Origin: JALYOK01 sp963840785 | GTDB lineage: Bacteria > Pseudomonadota > Gammaproteobacteria > Burkholderiales > JALYOK01 | DNA length: 64,000 nt | Reading direction: 5' to 3' | NCBI GenBank assembly: GCA_963840785.1 | Contig: CAWJAF010000015.1 | Location: 62,001-126,000, forward strand | Shown: one piece after another, positions 20,094 to 27,909 of the stretch | How the letters are laid out: every line of letters begins with the position of its first letter | How positions within the stretch are numbered: position 1 is the first letter of the stretch | Position numbers and translations under genes: made by a program | The notes under the pieces: generated by a model | What the model was told of the DNA's origin: nothing | The model's database searches: none | Seen by the model: only the letters and a program-made list of their open reading frames with translations

Positions 20094-20120
20094 GGAGCGG
20101 CTCCTAGCAAGGGAACCTTC

Positions 20121-20211
20121 GTAGGGTAGATCAAGCGCAGCGGATCCACCATCCAAAAAACCGGCGAACTGTTGTTCGCAACTGTGGATCCGCTACGCTT
20201 GGTCCACCCAC
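20121..20211. repeat. GTAGGGTAGATC...GGTCCACCC element
   Basis: A GTAGGGTGGAT-type repeat with inverted arms (AGCGCAGCGGATCCACC and GTGGATCCGCTACGCTTGG). Related copies are at 41544-41624 and 52566-52660. It lies immediately before the cupin-domain gene. Confidence 0.7.
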
Positions 20212-20243
20212 CGACTACCTATCGCGATAAGGTTTTCTATCTC

Positions 20244-20930
20244 ATGACGCACCTATTCCGATTTATATTTTTCCTACCGTTACTTGTGTCGATGCAATTG
20301 TTCGCACAAGACGCACCTGTCCCCATTGAGCAAGAACCCCGCCACAAGCTCGTCTTCGAAAACGACTTCATTCGAATCTTCGACACAAAAATTCCCGTCG
20401 GCGACGTGTCACAATTTCACATCCACAGTTTCGACAGCGCGTTCGTGTGCATCAACGGCGGTGAAACGCAATCGGAAGAACTCGGCAAACCAATACAGAA
20501 ACGCCCACCGTTCAAAGCCGGCGATGTATGGTATCGCCCACACGCGACGACGCCGATGACGCATCGCGTTAGCAATCTCGGCCAAACAGATTTTCGCGTA
20601 CTCGATGTTGAGCTACGCCAACCGCTAACAGAATCCGAAATCGGCATGGCGAAACTACCAAAGGAATTTGTACCCGTGCTCGAAAACGATCGCGTTCGCA
20701 TTTCGCGCCTAACGCTTATTCCCGGTGCAAAAACCCCGGAGCACACGCTGACGCGCCCCACGCTTTATGCGATCGTGCAAGCGAGCAAGGCCGTGTTCAA
20801 TTTCCCGCGGGAGCGCCGCTTGACTGACTATGATCCGGGCGATTATTTTTTCGCACCCGCAAGACTGGAGCGTTTCATCGGCAACTTCGGCGATAAAGTG
20901 CTCGAAGTCGTACAAATTGAAATCAAATAA
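20244..20930 (+). CDS. Secreted double-cupin-like protein of unknown function
   Basis: A 228-residue protein beginning with a Sec signal peptide (MTHLFRFIFFLPLLVSMQLF, cleavage likely after FAQ). The mature part looks like two cupin-type halves, each opening with a block such as LVFENDFIRIFDTKIPVGDV and VPVLENDRVRISRLTLIPGA. There is a His pair in FHIHSFDS and a glycine-rich turn FKAGDVWYRPHA. A periplasmic metal- or ligand-binding role fits, but no substrate can be named. The start was set at ATG 20244 because the upstream in-frame TTG lies in a dispersed repeat. Confidence 0.7.
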   Translation: MTHLFRFIFFLPLLVSMQLFAQDAPVPIEQEPRHKLVFENDFIRIFDTKIPVGDVSQFHIHSFDSAFVCINGGETQSEELGKPIQKRPPFKAGDVWYRPHATTPMTHRVSNLGQTDFRVLDVELRQPLTESEIGMAKLPKEFVPVLENDRVRISRLTLIPGAKTPEHTLTRPTLYAIVQASKAVFNFPRERRLTDYDPGDYFFAPARLERFIGNFGDKVLEVVQIEIK

Positions 20931-20956
20931 CGAACGATTAATTTAGGAATCTTTTT

Positions 20957-21736
20957 ATGAGTCTCAAAAAACTATTCGATCTGTCAGGAAAAATTGCACT
21001 GGTCACCGGTGGCTCGCGCGGCCTCGGCTTGCAAATGGCTGAAGGCCTCGGCGAAATGGGCGCAAAGGTCGCAATTACCGCACGCAAGAAAAACGAACTC
21101 GACGAAGCCGTCGCACATCTTTCCGGTATGGGCATCGACGCCTATCCGCTGGTGACGGATTTGCAAGATCCGAGCGTCGCCGAGCCAACAGTTCTAGACG
21201 TTATCAAACGCTGGGGCAAGATCGACATCCTCGTCAACAATGCAGGAACAACATGGGGTGCGCCTGCGGAAGATCACACGCTTGACGCGTGGAACAAGGT
21301 CATGAATTTGAATTTGACCGCCGTGTTTTTGATGACGCAAGCAGTCGCCAAACATTGCATGATCCCGCGTAAATACGGCCGGGTCATTAATCTCGCTTCC
21401 ATCGCCGGATTGAAAGGTTCAATGCCGGACACGTTGCGCACAGTCGCCTACAACGCCAGCAAAGGCGGCCTGGTAAACATGACGCGCGCGCTCGCGGCGG
21501 AATGGGGACAATACAACATCACCGTCAACGCGATTTGCCCGGGATTTTTTCCATCGAAAATGACTAAAGGAATTTTCGAAATATTGGGGCAAGAAGGGTT
21601 GACCAAAGGCGTGCCGCTCGGCCGCGTCGGCGGGCCGGAAGATTTGAAAGGCGCGGCAGTGTTATTTGCCTCCGATGCCTCGCAGCAGATTACCGGGCAG
21701 TGTTTAGCTGTTGATGGTGGTGTGATGGCGGTATAG
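20957..21736 (+). CDS. Short-chain dehydrogenase/reductase
   Basis: Classical SDR of 259 residues. The NAD(P)-binding TGGSRGLG is at residues 18-25, NNAG follows, the catalytic Ser is in INLASIAGL, and the Tyr-Lys pair is in YNASKGG. The C-terminal ITGQCLAVDGGVMAV is standard. The extended substrate loop (GSMPDTLRTVA) suggests the gluconate-5-dehydrogenase/3-oxoacyl reductase branch. The start is ATG 20957 after TTAGGAATC. The neighbouring beta-oxidation and thioesterase genes suggest an acyl or polyol substrate, but this is not certain. Confidence 0.88.
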   Translation: MSLKKLFDLSGKIALVTGGSRGLGLQMAEGLGEMGAKVAITARKKNELDEAVAHLSGMGIDAYPLVTDLQDPSVAEPTVLDVIKRWGKIDILVNNAGTTWGAPAEDHTLDAWNKVMNLNLTAVFLMTQAVAKHCMIPRKYGRVINLASIAGLKGSMPDTLRTVAYNASKGGLVNMTRALAAEWGQYNITVNAICPGFFPSKMTKGIFEILGQEGLTKGVPLGRVGGPEDLKGAAVLFASDASQQITGQCLAVDGGVMAV

Positions 21737-21741
21737 TTAAT

Positions 21742-21858
21742 TCCTTCTCCCCTCTGGCGAGAGAGTTAGGACGGGGTGGCCTAAGGCCATGAGGGCACAG
21801 TGCCAATAGTTACCACTGAACCCTCACCCTAGCCCTCTCCCTCGCGAGGGAGAGGGAA
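21742..21858. repeat. CCCTCTCC/GGGAGAGG dispersed element
   Basis: Same family as 11401-11506. CT-rich left end, central GGCCTAAGGCCATGAGGGC, and a perfect CCCTCTCCCTCGCGAGGGAG palindrome at the right end. The palindrome can fold into a strong hairpin. Confidence 0.75.
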
Positions 21859-21890
21859 TAAAATTTTCCTCTGCCGCGTCATCTTTATCC

Positions 21891-22328
21891 ATGCCACACC
21901 GTATGTCAAATCACCCACCCCCAACCTCGCAAGAACTAGAGCACATCCTGGCACAAACGCCCTTCGGAAGACTCTACGACTTTCAACTGGTCTCCCATGG
22001 CGATGGCCAATGCGTGATCAAAGTTCCGTTCTCAAAAGACATCGAGCGTCCCGGCGGCATCGTCGCCGGGCCGGTTTATTTCGCCTGCGTGGATGTCGCG
22101 ATGTGGCTCGCGATCATGACTAAATTGGGAACCGAGGTTCAAACCGTTACCACCGAACTCAATTCGACTTTCCTCAGCGCCGCAAAAGAAGAAGACATCA
22201 TCGGCAGCGCAACGGTGTTGAAAATCGGCAAGACACAAATCTTCGGCACCGCCGAATGCCGCACTAATAGTGGTAAATTACTCACCTATCACACCATCAG
22301 CTACGCGCGAATTGCAGAAAAAAAATGA
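21891..22328 (+). CDS. PaaI-type hotdog thioesterase 1
   Basis: A 145-residue hotdog-fold protein of the PaaI/YbgC type. GGIVAGPVYFACVDVAMWLA covers the hotdog helix, although the usual HGG...D motif is altered to AGP...D. TELNSTFLSAAKEEDIIGSA is the second family block. ATG 21891 and ATG 21903 are both possible starts. The stop overlaps the ATG of the second thioesterase gene (ATGA at 22325-22328), so the two are probably translated together and could form a heterodimer. Confidence 0.75.
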   Translation: MPHRMSNHPPPTSQELEHILAQTPFGRLYDFQLVSHGDGQCVIKVPFSKDIERPGGIVAGPVYFACVDVAMWLAIMTKLGTEVQTVTTELNSTFLSAAKEEDIIGSATVLKIGKTQIFGTAECRTNSGKLLTYHTISYARIAEKK

Positions 22329-22727
22329 CCGGACGCATCTTTGGCTTGACCATTCCCTTCGGCGACTACGTCGGCATCGAGCCACTTGAGCAAGGCGACG
22401 GCTTCGTGCGCACCGCACTGGAAATAAAACCAGAACTGATGAATAGTTGGGGCGTCGCCCATGGCGGCGCAGTGATGACCTTACTCGATCTAACGCTCGG
22501 CATGGCGGCGCGCAGCGTCGACATGCGCTCGAACGGCTCGATCACGGTCGAAATCAAAGTGAATTTCATAAAGGCCGCGACGGGACGCATTCACGCCGAA
22601 GGCCGCGCGACCCGCGCCGGAAAATCACTGGTATTTTGCGAAGGCGAAGTGCGCGACATCGATGAAAATTTATGCGCGAAAGCCACCGGCACATTCAAGT
22701 TACTTATTGCCGAGGAATCCGCAATGA
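22325..22727 (+). CDS. PaaI-type hotdog thioesterase 2 (stop lost by probable frameshift)
   Basis: Hotdog thioesterase with the standard signature GVAHGGAVMTLLDLTLGMAA and the second block GSITVEIKVNFIKAATGRIH. As given, its frame reads straight through into the next gene, giving an apparent 390-residue fusion. If one T near 22704 is surplus, the protein instead ends GTFKLLLPRNPQ at a TGA that overlaps the next ATG (22724-22727). Four-base overlaps are the norm in this operon, so I prefer two separate genes. A true fusion cannot be excluded. Confidence 0.75.
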
Positions 22728-23846
22728 CACGCCCACCCGCACGCATTGGCGATCCGCTTAGCGCGGTCGACACGCCTGCGCTAATTATCGATCTCGATGC
22801 ATTCGAATTCAATTTGCGAAGGCTTACCGGAGACCTTGATCGGCAAACCGGTACGCATTCGACCCCACGCGAAAACTCACAAATCGCCGATCATCGCGTT
22901 GAAGCAAATGGAATGGGGCGCGATCGGCGTGTGCTGCCAAAAAGTCAGCGAAGCCGAAGCACTGGTTTACGGCGGCGTTCACGATGTGTTGATCAGCAAC
23001 GAAATCATCGCCACACAAAAATTGGAACGCCTCGCGGCGTTGGCAAAACTCGCGAATATCGGCGTATGCGTCGACGATCTGCAGAACGTGCGCGATATCG
23101 CCACCGCGGCGGCGCGCGTAAACGCGAAACTCGACGTCTATGTAGAAATCGATGTTGGCACGTTTCGATGCGGCGTCGCGCCGGGCGAACCAGCCGTCGC
23201 ACTCGCAAAAGAAATCAGCGCGCACAAGCGCTTACGCTTCGCCGGGCTGCATGCCTATCACGGCGCAGCGCAGCATCAACGAACCGACGCTGCCCGCAGA
23301 GCCAGTATCCATGCGGCTTGCGCGCATGCCATCGCCACGAGACAAGCGCTGCAAGGCTCCGGGCTCGATTGCCCCATCATCACAGGCGCCGGAACTGGAA
23401 CCTATTCGCTCGAAGCCGCCAGCCAGGTCTACAACGAAATCCAACCGGGTTCTTATATTTTTATGGATGCCGACTACGGCCGCAATTTCGCGGATGACGG
23501 CGCGCCGGTTTCGACATTTCGCCAGAGTTTATTTGTCTGGGCAACGGTAATGAGCCGGCCGACAAGTGATCGCGCAGTCGTCGACGCCGGATTGAAAGCG
23601 CTGAGCGTCGATTCCGGCATGCCGCTGGTCGCGGACTTGCGCGGTGTCGAATATGCTCGCGCGTCCGATGAACACGGCGTGTTGTTGATTAAAAATAGCG
23701 AAACGAAAATTTCGCTTGGGGAAAACATTCGCTTAACGCCAGGGCATTGCGATCCGACGGTGAACATGCACGATTGGTATGTAGGTGTTCGAAACGATGT
23801 AGTCGAACAATTGTGGCCGATTAGTGCGCGTGGGGCGATGTTTTAA
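22724..23846 (+). CDS. DSD1-family PLP enzyme (D-threonine aldolase / D-serine dehydratase-like), one frameshift
   Basis: PLP-dependent fold III enzyme. The alanine-racemase-like N-terminal barrel begins VDTPALIIDLDAFEFNLRR. The PLP-lysine block is RIRPHAKTHKSP, followed by GAIGVCCQKVSEAEALVYGG. The C-terminal D-serine-dehydratase-like domain ends with the zinc-site motif LTPGHCDPTVNMHDWYVG. One extra base near 22825 separates the first 35 residues from the rest; corrected length is 373 residues. Family members act on D-threonine, D-serine or 3-hydroxyaspartate, and the sequence alone does not choose between them. Confidence 0.85.
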
Positions 23847-24004
23847 ATCCAATGGCGCATCCGGATTGCTTGATCCACTCTATAAAATTTTGTCAAAAAA
23901 ATTCTTCTACTTCGTCCGTTATGCAGTGATATGCTGATTGTTGCGATTCTAAGAAAATCGCGGCAACACGCAGTTCATCCCAATAATTTTCGAGGAGTGA
24001 AGTG

Positions 24005-25153
24005 ATGGAGCAGGAAAAATCAAGCAAGTATCTCGATCTAGCTAAATACAGCGACCCAAAGGCCGATCTGCCAAGAGGTTTAGATCGGCGCGGTTTTATG
24101 AAAATGGCTGCGGCTGCGGCGGTAGGATCCGGCGCAGCGCTAGACGCGTTTGCCGATCACGATCGATATGCCGACGGCGCACCACCAACACGTTATCCTG
24201 AACCCGATGTAATCGGCCTCGACAAGCGCTTTAAATATAAATTGGGCAATACACCGATCGTGCGTTTATATCGCGGCACCATGTGGGCGGAAGGCCCAGC
24301 GTGGAGCGGCAACGGCCGTTACCTGATTTGGAGCGATATTCCGAACAACGAAGTATTGCGCTGGTGCGAAGAAGATGGCCACGTCACGCGCATGCATCGC
24401 TTTCCATCCGGTAATGCCAACGGCAACACGTTTGATTTTCAGGGCAGGCAGATTTCCTTTTGCCACGGCACGCGCCAAGTCATTCGCTACGAGTGGAACG
24501 GCGGCGTAACCGTGTTAGCCGACAAGGCGCCGAACGGGCAGGAATTTAATGCACCGAACGACGGCATGGTGCATCCCGATGGTTGGATGTTATTCACCGA
24601 TCCCGGCTACGGTAGCTTAATGGAATACGAAGGCAATCGCCTGCCCTCCTCCGCGAAGAGCCCGCAACCGATCCAAAAAGAAGCGATTTACCGTATCGAT
24701 GCGCCGGGCAAAGTCGAGAAAGTTGCAGACGAACCATTCAAACCGAATGGCCTATGTTTCTCGCCAGATTACAAAAAAGTTTACGTCGCCGACACCGGCG
24801 TTTCGCATTACAAGGAAGCCAAGAGCGGCATTTGGGTTTACGACGTCGACGGCAAAAAACTCAAGAACGGCAAGCTCTTCACCAGCGGCGAATTCAACGG
24901 TAAAACCGGCTTCATTGACGGTATACGCTGTGACGAAGATGGCAACGTCTGGGGCGGCTGCGGCTGGGTCGGAGACGGCTACGACGGCGTGCATTGCTGG
25001 GCGCCGGATGGCACGCGCATCGGCCATATCAAAATGCCGGAGATCATTTCCAACGTGTGCTTCGGCGGCGCCAAACGCAATCGTTTGTTCATGACCGGAT
25101 CGCAATCCTTGTACGCGGTTTATGTTGAAACGCGTGGCGGTACGATGACCTAA
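24005..25153 (+). CDS. Tat-exported SMP-30/gluconolactonase family protein
   Basis: A 382-residue protein whose N-terminus holds a twin-arginine signal, DRRGFMKMAAAAAVG, preceded by an unusually long polar n-region of about 28 residues. The rest is a six-bladed beta-propeller of the SMP-30/gluconolactonase type: GTMWAEGPAWSGNGRYLIWS, FNAPNDGMVHPDGWMLFTDP and KPNGLCFSPDYKKVYVADTG. The acidic metal ligands of the family fall in these blocks. It is a likely periplasmic lactonase. The terminator at 25177-25206 follows directly. A gluconokinase gene (62004) is far away, so no pathway link is implied. Confidence 0.85.
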   Translation: MEQEKSSKYLDLAKYSDPKADLPRGLDRRGFMKMAAAAAVGSGAALDAFADHDRYADGAPPTRYPEPDVIGLDKRFKYKLGNTPIVRLYRGTMWAEGPAWSGNGRYLIWSDIPNNEVLRWCEEDGHVTRMHRFPSGNANGNTFDFQGRQISFCHGTRQVIRYEWNGGVTVLADKAPNGQEFNAPNDGMVHPDGWMLFTDPGYGSLMEYEGNRLPSSAKSPQPIQKEAIYRIDAPGKVEKVADEPFKPNGLCFSPDYKKVYVADTGVSHYKEAKSGIWVYDVDGKKLKNGKLFTSGEFNGKTGFIDGIRCDEDGNVWGGCGWVGDGYDGVHCWAPDGTRIGHIKMPEIISNVCFGGAKRNRLFMTGSQSLYAVYVETRGGTMT

Positions 25154-25176
25154 TTTGCAGCGTTTTTTAGATTGGC

Positions 25177-25206
25177 AAATGGGCGCGATATGCGCCCATT
25201 TTTTTG
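25177..25206 (+). terminator. Rho-independent terminator after the SMP-30 gene
   Basis: AAATGGGCGC and GCGCCCATTT form a perfect stem around a four-base loop, followed by a T tract (seven T from the end of the stem). It sits 24 bases after the stop of the SMP-30 gene. Confidence 0.85.
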
Positions 25207-25341
25207 CTGGATCCACTGCGCCCAATCCATCACAATTCCTGATATGTCGCTCCCGCCGACGCGGAAATAACATATTCAGAATATCCAACGTTTTTAAAAA
25301 TAGCCCACGCCACAAGGCACACCCACATTGCCTCTCGAACC

Positions 25342-25362
25342 GGCATGCCTGAAGAACCGCAT
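25342..25362. repeat. GGCATGCCTGAAGAACCGCA short dispersed repeat, copy 1
   Basis: This 20-mer is repeated exactly at 29849-29868, in both cases preceded by an ATTGCCT box. Looser relatives are at about 39764 (TGCCTGAAGAGC) and 53867 (TGCCTGAAGACGC). Confidence 0.65.
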
Positions 25363-25406
25363 CAATATTGCCGCGCGGCGCAAAGTCACCTGTTGGCAAT
25401 ACTGGT

Positions 25407-25466
25407 CTAAACCAACGGCATCACGAAAGTCTCGTCCTTGAGCATGCCAATAAATCTTCGGCGAAT
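25407..25466 (-). pseudogene. C-terminal fossil of an MDR-type NADP-dependent oxidoreductase
   Basis: On the minus strand this stretch encodes RRFIGMLKDETFVMPLV and then a stop. This closely matches the end of the intact oxidoreductase at 29896-30897 (KAFIGMLKGENFGKQLVKLV). The short repeat copies at 25342 and 29849 lie at the same side of both. Nothing upstream of the last 19 codons is recognisable. It is a remnant of a duplicated or deleted oxidoreductase gene. Confidence 0.6.
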
Positions 25467-25617
25467 TGGATTTTAGAGATTGCCTTAGCGCGCCATCGCG
25501 GCACGCGCCGTTCAACTATTCCACGGCGAAAATCTTTACGCTATTTTTACATTCGTGCGACTAAGATAATAACTAAGCTGATCCATTTTAAACTGTCCGG
25601 CGCTGTTAGGCGGCGAA

Positions 25618-27192
25618 ATGAAAATGGTTGCGATAGAAAGTTTTCAAAAAAACGAAAGCAGAATGCAAATCAATCGAATTCAGGTACAACGCTACGGCCT
25701 AGCAGTCGCGGCATGTTGTTCAACCGCGCTCTTGGCGACACCGCTGCTCGGCTTGGTCGATCTTGCCAACATCGTCATGCTGTTCTTGCTCGCCGTGGTT
25801 TTGGTGGCGGTGCGGCTCGGCTGGGGACCCGCGGTGTTGGCGGCATTTTTGAGTGTGTTGTTGTTCGACGTATTTTTTGTCCCACCGCGATTTTCCCTCG
25901 CTGTGAACGACATGCAATATCTCATTACGTTTGCGGTCATGTTAGTCGTGGCGCTTATTATCGGCCGGCTCGCGGGACGGCTGCGCCAGGAAACGAACAC
26001 TGCCGTGAGCCGCGAACGACGCTCGCGCGCGCTTTACGAACTGACTCGCGACCTAAGCGGCGCGATAAGCAGTACGCAAGTTGCGGAAATCATCGCATAC
26101 TTTGTCGATCAAAACGTGGCCGCATCGGCTGTCTTGTTGCTACCCGATAAAACGGGCGAATTGGCCGCGATCAAGGTGCAGGAAAGTGCTTTGACGATCC
26201 CGAGTGCACAAGCACGTGCCGCCTACGAACAGGGCGAGCCAGAAATATTCGTCACGGACGCAGAAGCGTTTCCGCTGGGACTTTGTCTACCGCTAAAAGC
26301 GCCGACGCGCGTTCGCGGCGTGTTGATGGTGACATTTCGCGAACCGGCAAGCAATCTCTCGCCGGAGCATCGCCAATTACTGGATGCGGTTGCGTCGCTG
26401 GCCGCGATCGTGATCGAGCGAATTCACTACGTCGAAGTTGCTCAAGCAGCGCTGATTAATATTGAATCGGAACGGTTACGCAATTCCCTGTTGTCCGCCC
26501 TATCGCATGATCTTCGAACGCCGCTGACGGTTTTGGTGGGCCTTGCCGATACCCTTGCACGCGCCAAGCCGCCGTTACCGGCGCGCCACGGCGAAACCGC
26601 GGCCGCCATTCGGCTGCACGCGATGCGCATGAGCAACTTGGCGCATAACCTTCTCGATATGGCGCGCTTGCAGGCCGGCAAAGTGAAACTAAACAAAGAA
26701 TGGCAGCTTTTAGAGGAGGTGATTGGCAGTAGCCTGAAAAGCTTGGAAATCCCATTGGCCGCACATCGAATTGTGACTCGCTTGCCAGCCGATCTGCCGC
26801 TACTCGAGTTCGATGCGGTGTTAATCGAGCGCGTGCTGGTTAACCTATTGGAAAATGCGATTAAGTACGCGCCGGATAGCGAAATTACGATTGAAGCGCA
26901 ACGAATCGGCGCGTTCGTTGAGGTCAGCGTCGCCGACAATGGACCCGGCCTGGCCGTCAGGTCAGAGGATACGTTGTTCGCGCTATTTGAACGCGGCCAG
27001 CACGAGGATATAGTCAGTGGCGTTGGTCTCGGTCTTGCAATCTGCCGCGCCATCGTCGAATTCCACGGCGGTCAAATTCGAGCTTCGGCCAATCCCGGCG
27101 GCGGCGCAAGATTCACATTCTCACTACCGGTTGGAACGCCGCCGCCGATAGACCCCGCATTGATCGAGCAATTGGCGGATCGCGCACCATGA
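25618..27192 (+). CDS. Short KdpD-like sensor histidine kinase
   Basis: A 524-residue sensor kinase corresponding to the C-terminal half of KdpD. Residues 25-125 are the four-helix DUF4118 membrane module, ending in a basic stretch (GRLAGRLRQETNTAVSRERR). Residues 140-270 are a GAF-like domain. HisKA has the phospho-accepting His at 297 (LLSALSHDLRTPLTVLVG), and the ATPase domain has NLLENAIKYAP, VADNGPGL and GVGLGLAI. The N-terminal KdpD turgor and Usp domains of full-length KdpD (about 890 residues) are absent. The stop overlaps the kdpE start (ATGA). It lies upstream of kup rather than kdpFABC. Confidence 0.9.
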   Translation: MKMVAIESFQKNESRMQINRIQVQRYGLAVAACCSTALLATPLLGLVDLANIVMLFLLAVVLVAVRLGWGPAVLAAFLSVLLFDVFFVPPRFSLAVNDMQYLITFAVMLVVALIIGRLAGRLRQETNTAVSRERRSRALYELTRDLSGAISSTQVAEIIAYFVDQNVAASAVLLLPDKTGELAAIKVQESALTIPSAQARAAYEQGEPEIFVTDAEAFPLGLCLPLKAPTRVRGVLMVTFREPASNLSPEHRQLLDAVASLAAIVIERIHYVEVAQAALINIESERLRNSLLSALSHDLRTPLTVLVGLADTLARAKPPLPARHGETAAAIRLHAMRMSNLAHNLLDMARLQAGKVKLNKEWQLLEEVIGSSLKSLEIPLAAHRIVTRLPADLPLLEFDAVLIERVLVNLLENAIKYAPDSEITIEAQRIGAFVEVSVADNGPGLAVRSEDTLFALFERGQHEDIVSGVGLGLAICRAIVEFHGGQIRASANPGGGARFTFSLPVGTPPPIDPALIEQLADRAP

Positions 27193-27878
27193 ACGAGATA
27201 CTGCCATTGATACTTGTGGTAGAAGACGAGCCGGAAATCCGCCGCTTTGTTTGCGCCGCACTTGCCGAAGAAGGATGGCGTTTCGCGGAAGCCGCGACCG
27301 CGGCGCAAGGCCTCGAGCAGGCCGCCGCGTTACAGCCCGCCGTGATCCTGCTCGACCTTGGTCTGCCGGATCGCGACGGCGTCAACTTTATCCGCGACGT
27401 GCGAAGCTGGTCGAACATGCCGATTGTCGTACTGTCTGCGCGCTCGGCAGAGGTGGAAAAAATCGCCGCGTTAGACGCCGGTGCCGACGACTACGTGACC
27501 AAACCGTTTGGTGTGGGCGAGTTGCTTGCACGCGTGCGCGTGGCGTTGCGGCGTCACGAGCCAGCTGATCCGCAAGGTACATCGATTGCATTCGGCAATG
27601 TGCACATCGACCACGCGCGGCGTGCGATCACGCGCGGCGGCGAGCCGGTACACCTGACACCCATCGAATATCGATTGCTGTCGCTAATGATCATGAACGT
27701 CGGAAGAGTGCTGACACATCGTCAATTGCTGAAAGAAATTTGGGGGCCGTCACACGTGGAAAGCAGCCACTATCTGCGCATTTACGTCGGCAATCTGCGG
27801 CAAAAGCTCGAGGCAGATGCCACACAACCCCGCCACATTTTGACGGAGACCGGCGTCGGCTATCGCTTTCAATTGTGA
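27189..27878 (+). CDS. kdpE: KdpE-like response regulator
   Basis: OmpR-family regulator of 229 residues. The receiver has the acidic pair in VVEDEPEI, the phospho-acceptor Asp56 in LLDLGLPDRDG and the Lys in DYVTKPFG. The winged-helix output domain contains HLTPIEYRLLSLMIMNVGRV and ends TETGVGYRFQL. It is translationally coupled to the kinase gene. The downstream gene, 31 bp away, is kup, so Kup rather than KdpFABC is the obvious candidate target. Confidence 0.92.
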   Translation: MNEILPLILVVEDEPEIRRFVCAALAEEGWRFAEAATAAQGLEQAAALQPAVILLDLGLPDRDGVNFIRDVRSWSNMPIVVLSARSAEVEKIAALDAGADDYVTKPFGVGELLARVRVALRRHEPADPQGTSIAFGNVHIDHARRAITRGGEPVHLTPIEYRLLSLMIMNVGRVLTHRQLLKEIWGPSHVESSHYLRIYVGNLRQKLEADATQPRHILTETGVGYRFQL

Positions 27879-27909
27879 ACATTACATCGCTAAATCATTG
27901 GAGATCTAC

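Larger units (their letters stand above)
25154..25617. other. Intergenic region upstream of the kdpD-like gene
   Basis: This 464-bp stretch holds the terminator, one short repeat and the oxidoreductase fossil listed separately. The remaining 150 bp before the kdpD-like ATG should contain its promoter, but I could not assign one. No kdpA, kdpB or kdpC remnant was recognised. Confidence 0.5.

Noticed and set aside
20041..20110. tRNA-like or riboswitch-like fold after the thiolase gene
   Set aside because: The palindromes belong to a dispersed repeat; no tRNA arms, anticodon loop or known aptamer pattern fits.
22325..23497. 390-residue fusion of thioesterase and PLP enzyme
   Set aside because: The last 200 residues are Arg-rich out-of-frame sequence; the real PLP enzyme continues in another frame after an indel near 22825.
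25368..26150. 260-codon frame overlapping the start of the kdpD-like gene
   Set aside because: Arg-rich shadow frame running across the oxidoreductase fossil and the kinase gene; no domain.
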